Assembly (NCBI GenBank): GCA_946807835.1
Contig: OX327702.1
Coordinates: 10,416,001-10,480,000, forward strand
Direction: 5' to 3'
Source: Ailanthus altissimus
Lineage: Eukaryota > Streptophyta > Magnoliopsida > Sapindales > Simaroubaceae
DNA: 64,000 bases
Positions 60,324 to 64,000 of the stretch are shown piece after piece. The position numbers were made by a program, and so were the translations under genes. The notes under the pieces are model-generated. The model was not told the origin of the DNA. It did not search any database and saw only the letters and a list, made by a program, of their open reading frames with translations. Position 1 is the stretch's first letter. Every line of letters begins with the position of its first letter.

Positions 60324-61312
60324 TAAGGATAAGCAAAAGCCGGTTCGGTTTAATTTTGACTAAAACCGAACCGATTCGTGAGTATTCAATTCTCTTTTAT
60401 AAAAAGAACCAAATATAATCAAATGAATATACAAAATCAAACTAAACCAAACCAATTTTTTTCAATTCAGTACAATTTTTCAATTTTTTGAGCCTATACC
60501 AAAACATGCAAGTTCAAAATACCTTATTTCGTCACCTTATTCAGTCTTCAATTACTAGAAGAAATAATTCAAACAATACCATACCAAGTAAATTTACCGA
60601 GTAAATTTACCCATTTCCGTAAAAAAAACAATTGATAATCGATTCAATTATCACTAATGCTCCATATTTGTATTTTGTTTCTAGTTTCCACCAAGGCTAG
60701 ATTCACTCGATTCAAAAGTAAAAAAAAAATTAATTTATTTTGGATCAACTTGTGATCAAGAATATCTATCACATGTTTCAGAAAAACTCAAAGAATTGGC
60801 TTTTTCATTTTCTGGTTTCCACCAAAGTTGCTTATTAATTCGATCTAGAAATCATAAATGATAATTATCACATTATATTACACATTACATATTCAATAAT
60901 ATATCAATTATTAAATAAGTAACTTTTATTACCGTGTGAGAGAGACGACGACGACGAAAGCCACACAAAAGAAATAGCAGACGAAGAGAAAGAGACGAGA
61001 TTGTGAATGACAGAAAAACGAGAGAGAGAGAGAGAATCTTGACTTCGTTCAACAGAGAGAGTGAGAATTGTTGAGGCCTGAGATGAGGGATGAGTAAGAG
61101 CTGAAAGAGTTAATAGGTTCAATTTTGCAATTAGGGTTAGAATTCTTTTTTTCTAAAATTATATACGAATTATTCAATACGGACAAGCTCATTGTAATAA
61201 TTTAGTGCGCAGAATTAATTTCACTTAAAAACTATTTTTTTAGTTTAATTCTAATTTTTACAACCGCACCAGATCGATTCTTTCAAATTTTAATTTTTTT
61301 TACCCATCCTTA
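60324..61312. mobile_element. Non-autonomous hAT-like element (about 990 bp)
   Basis: The ends TAAGGATAAGCAAAA (60324) and the complement of TAAGGATGGGTAAAA (61312) pair at 12 of 15 positions. The flanks TTTATAAA and TTTAAAGA agree at 6 of 8. The left subterminal region has 'gccggttcggtttaa' and 'aaaccgaaccgattcg'. The layout matches 28827-29823. The Ser-rich minus frame at 61122-60904 comes from a GA-rich block and is not a gene. Confidence 0.55.
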
Positions 61313-63605
61313 TTTAAAGACATTGTTTTTTTTTAACACATCCATAACTAGAATTATGGCAATAAAATTGGAATAAAATTCCAATTTAGCTCATAAATTC
61401 GTCAGTTTGGATAGCCAGCTACTACTAGCTTAGCTCATAAATTCTTATTCATCAAATGCATTCATTATAATTCATTTAAAATTAACCAAGCTTAATCAAA
61501 CCAATTTTCATTATCACATAGAAATGGAACATAAAGTCTTGAGATTCTGAGAACACGACAAGCATTTGGTACTACCTCCACAGTCCTCCCCGAATTCATT
61601 ATAACAGAAGCACAGGAAGCTAAAAACTTTTACCGATCCACTTTCATCAGTAGTAAATATGTTTACCAATCAGATAGATATCATCAACAACACCACGTAC
61701 TTTTTAGATTACCATTAAAAACTCACAAGGAACTAAATCAAAAGGAGAAAGAAAAGAAACTCACAACGTGAGAGAAGAACAAAACAATAGCTGCGACCAT
61801 CGGCCAAATTAGGTTTTGAGGAGGGAGATCGAAAAGTAAGTGAGCAACACTGAACCAAATCGGCTGATTCAATTCAAATCAATCGACTTTTTTCGATTTT
61901 TTTATTCACCCTTATTTAAAACATAATTATAATTGCATCCTCCTCGAAAAAGAGTGTTAATACCCTCATTTCAAGATTCATAAGATAAATTTATTATTAG
62001 ACTTGATTGATTTGGATTATGTCAAAGGAAGGAAATTTAAGTGATTTTGTTTAAACTTCTCTAATAGTTAAAAGAGTTTTTTCTTTTAATATTAAGAACT
62101 CTTTTCAATTGATTGACGTTTGGTTACAATTAAAATTTTTTTTTAAAAATATTAAAAAAATCATTTTATGTTTATTTGTAAAAATTTAAAATTTAAAATT
62201 TTAAGAATAATATTTTTTTTTTATATTTGTACATTAAAACATAACCTACTAATATTTTTTTAATTTCATAATATATATTTAATAAAAATAAATCTTATTC
62301 AACTAATATATTTTTATCTTTTTTTTAAAGCCTTCATATTTCTATATATTTACAATCATTGTATCTCTATAAGGCTCTACCAATTTTTTTTTTTTGTAAT
62401 AAGTATGAAAAATATTGACTATAAAATTTTAATATTAATTTTATTGTCCTCTTTGATAATTTAATAACAAATAAATATTTTTAACAATGTGTAACCAAAC
62501 AATCTATTATTTCAAAAGAATTAATTTAACAAATAACTAAACAATCAATAACTTTTTTTTTTTAAATATTCTACTTTTAAAAATTGTATTTGAAAAACTC
62601 ACCCGTACGTGTAGACTCATGTCAGAAAGAGAATCACTTAAAAATCACCTTTCCTCACTCATAAAAATAATGTCATGTGAAGATTAAGATAGGCAAGGGG
62701 AACTCATGCATCAACACAAATGACACACCATATGTGCTATCCGAGAATAACCAAATGCAACCAGCTATTTGCCAAAACAACACCCGGGTGCCAAAAAATG
62801 CTATTCATTCCCTTCAATGTGCGAGACCAAAAAAAAAAAAGAGAAAGAAATGGTACTAATATGATTGAGAACCCAGTATATATCCCTGGAAAAATTATTA
62901 ACCATTCAATGCCAAGTTAAGGTAGAATAAGCATGCAATCTCATGAGAATATAAGTACTCCAAGCATAGAATTAGGGATTCCAATCCCACTATAATGCAG
63001 TCATATAGCTATTTGCCCCAATAGAAACAAATGGCCATGAATAAAATTTACAAAGTAAATGTGTTGATTGATGTACACATTTATTCTGCAAATAAAACTG
63101 GGAGACTACTTGGGCATAATCATGTCTCATCATACAAAACCAGCATTTTCCACGCCATCAAACAAGTATTTAAAACTCAAATATGTAAATTATAAAAAAG
63201 ACCACAGAACTGCTCCAGCATTTGTGTATACTGTTGATTTTTGATTCAATCTTTACTCGGCAATGAAATAAGACACCGGAGGGCAACTCTCCATTTCATT
63301 CAACCACTTGCTCAAACAAGATGCAGAATCTTAATCAAAAACCAGCCCAATCAGAGGGGAACACAGAAACACCAAATATGATTTTAGAACATCAATCGTC
63401 GCGCATGCAGTTTGATAAGAAAAAATGATACATATAACAATTTATACAGAATTGGGAGAAAAGATCTCCATCCAATGCCCACTGATTCACCTTACATTTG
63501 AAAATTCAAACCCCACTGCTCAGAAGCATTGGCAGAGTATGTGGGAAATTTTTGGAGAGGGCATTTACAAGGCAATAACATGAAACATTTCTTGAATAAC
63601 CCTTA
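61313..63605. other. Intergenic; one hAT-like end, otherwise nothing recognised
   Basis: 61845-61905 ('gaaccaaatcggctgattca', 'attcacccttattta') looks like the right end of another hAT-type element. 62100-62560 is very AT-rich. 62600-63600 has higher complexity but no coding frame; it could be UTR or intron of a gene lying outside. Confidence 0.35.
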
Positions 63606-64000
63606 TGTTGAAATTTATGCTTACTGCTATCCCATTTTGTATAAATATTTTACTTTTAATATTTATACAATTTACATTTCATTAAATCGCTAATTATATT
63701 TATTAAATAGTAGAATGCTTGTAATATTGCAGATATTGTACGATCTGAGGAAGTTCAGATCTGGTCTAAAGGCATTTAGATCAACATTAAAGGTTAGCAA
63801 CGTTGAGAGATAAATGCTCAAAGTTAGCACTGCTAAGAATTAGCAGGTTATGAGAGTCAGCACGTAATGATATAGTGTCTACATCGGGACAAAGACTTGA
63901 AAATATATTAGTAATGACATAACTAGCAAAGAGTTACAATTGGTACTAGCAAATGTCATTATGCAGTCTGTTCTCTAACCCTAGTTTCTGATTTATTTCA
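63606..64000 (+). mobile_element. LTR family alpha, copy D, running off the window
   Basis: It starts TGTTGAAATTTATGC (family TGTTGGGATTTGTGC) and follows the family through 'gatctgaggaagttcagatct' and 'aaagagttacaattggtactag'. Plus orientation. Only the first 395 bp is in the window. Confidence 0.7.

Noticed and set aside
60904..61122. 72-codon Ser/Leu-rich minus frame
   Set aside because: Complement of GA repeats within a hAT-like element.

Overview
The window is AT-rich nuclear DNA of a flowering plant, most likely a eudicot. The evidence is a plant-specific H2A.W-type histone gene, a plant H2B copy with a plant histone promoter element, and a dense mix of Ty3/gypsy, Ty1/copia, hAT and Mutator relics. 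Only two host genes are recognisable: a spliced histone H2A.W gene (31049-32171, +) and an intronless histone H2B copy (57633-57216, -) with a one-base frameshift. They are about 25 kb apart and converge. No tRNA, rRNA or CRISPR feature was found.

Layout. 1-3190: 3' part of an Athila/Tat-like gypsy element and its LTR. 3191-27802: one large transposon nest. An old minus-strand gypsy element (pieces at 3191-3904, 12169-12297 and 21453-22576) was hit by a copia element (3905-12168). That copia carries a 2.8 kb solo LTR (4657-7501, target duplication GGATA). The old gypsy was also hit by a 2.1 kb solo LTR (12298-21452, duplication CTTAA), which is itself split by a gag-protease-only gypsy element (12599-19641). 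A second solo LTR of that family (22577-27797, duplication CAAAT) is split by another copy of the 2.7 kb LTR (22895-25588, duplication TGAAG). 28-33 kb: a probable hAT-type element, then the H2A.W gene. 34-38 kb: a Mutator transposase pseudogene with tandem repeats. 39.5-42.1 kb: a third 2.6 kb LTR. 43-49 kb: a decayed hAT transposase interrupted by two LTRs. 49-56 kb: paired LTR-like repeats interrupted by two non-autonomous hAT elements and a small solo LTR. 57 kb: the H2B copy. 58-64 kb: AT-rich DNA with foldback and hAT-like elements, and a last truncated copy of the 2.1 kb LTR at the window edge.

The most unusual signal is a series of short GC-rich hairpins in the gag-protease-only gypsy element. 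They lie just upstream of the LTR TATA box and again just 3' of the coding region. Each has about a 5-bp stem and a 4-base loop; the stems differ in sequence but stay complementary. An unrelated-sequence palindrome sits at the same place in the older gypsy LTR. Other points are a probable GC-AG intron in the H2A.W gene, the H2B frameshift behind an apparently intact promoter, and inverted arms of a 3.2 kb hAT element that carry tRNA-like modules. All boundaries were read by eye; similarity statements are visual alignments, not computed scores.
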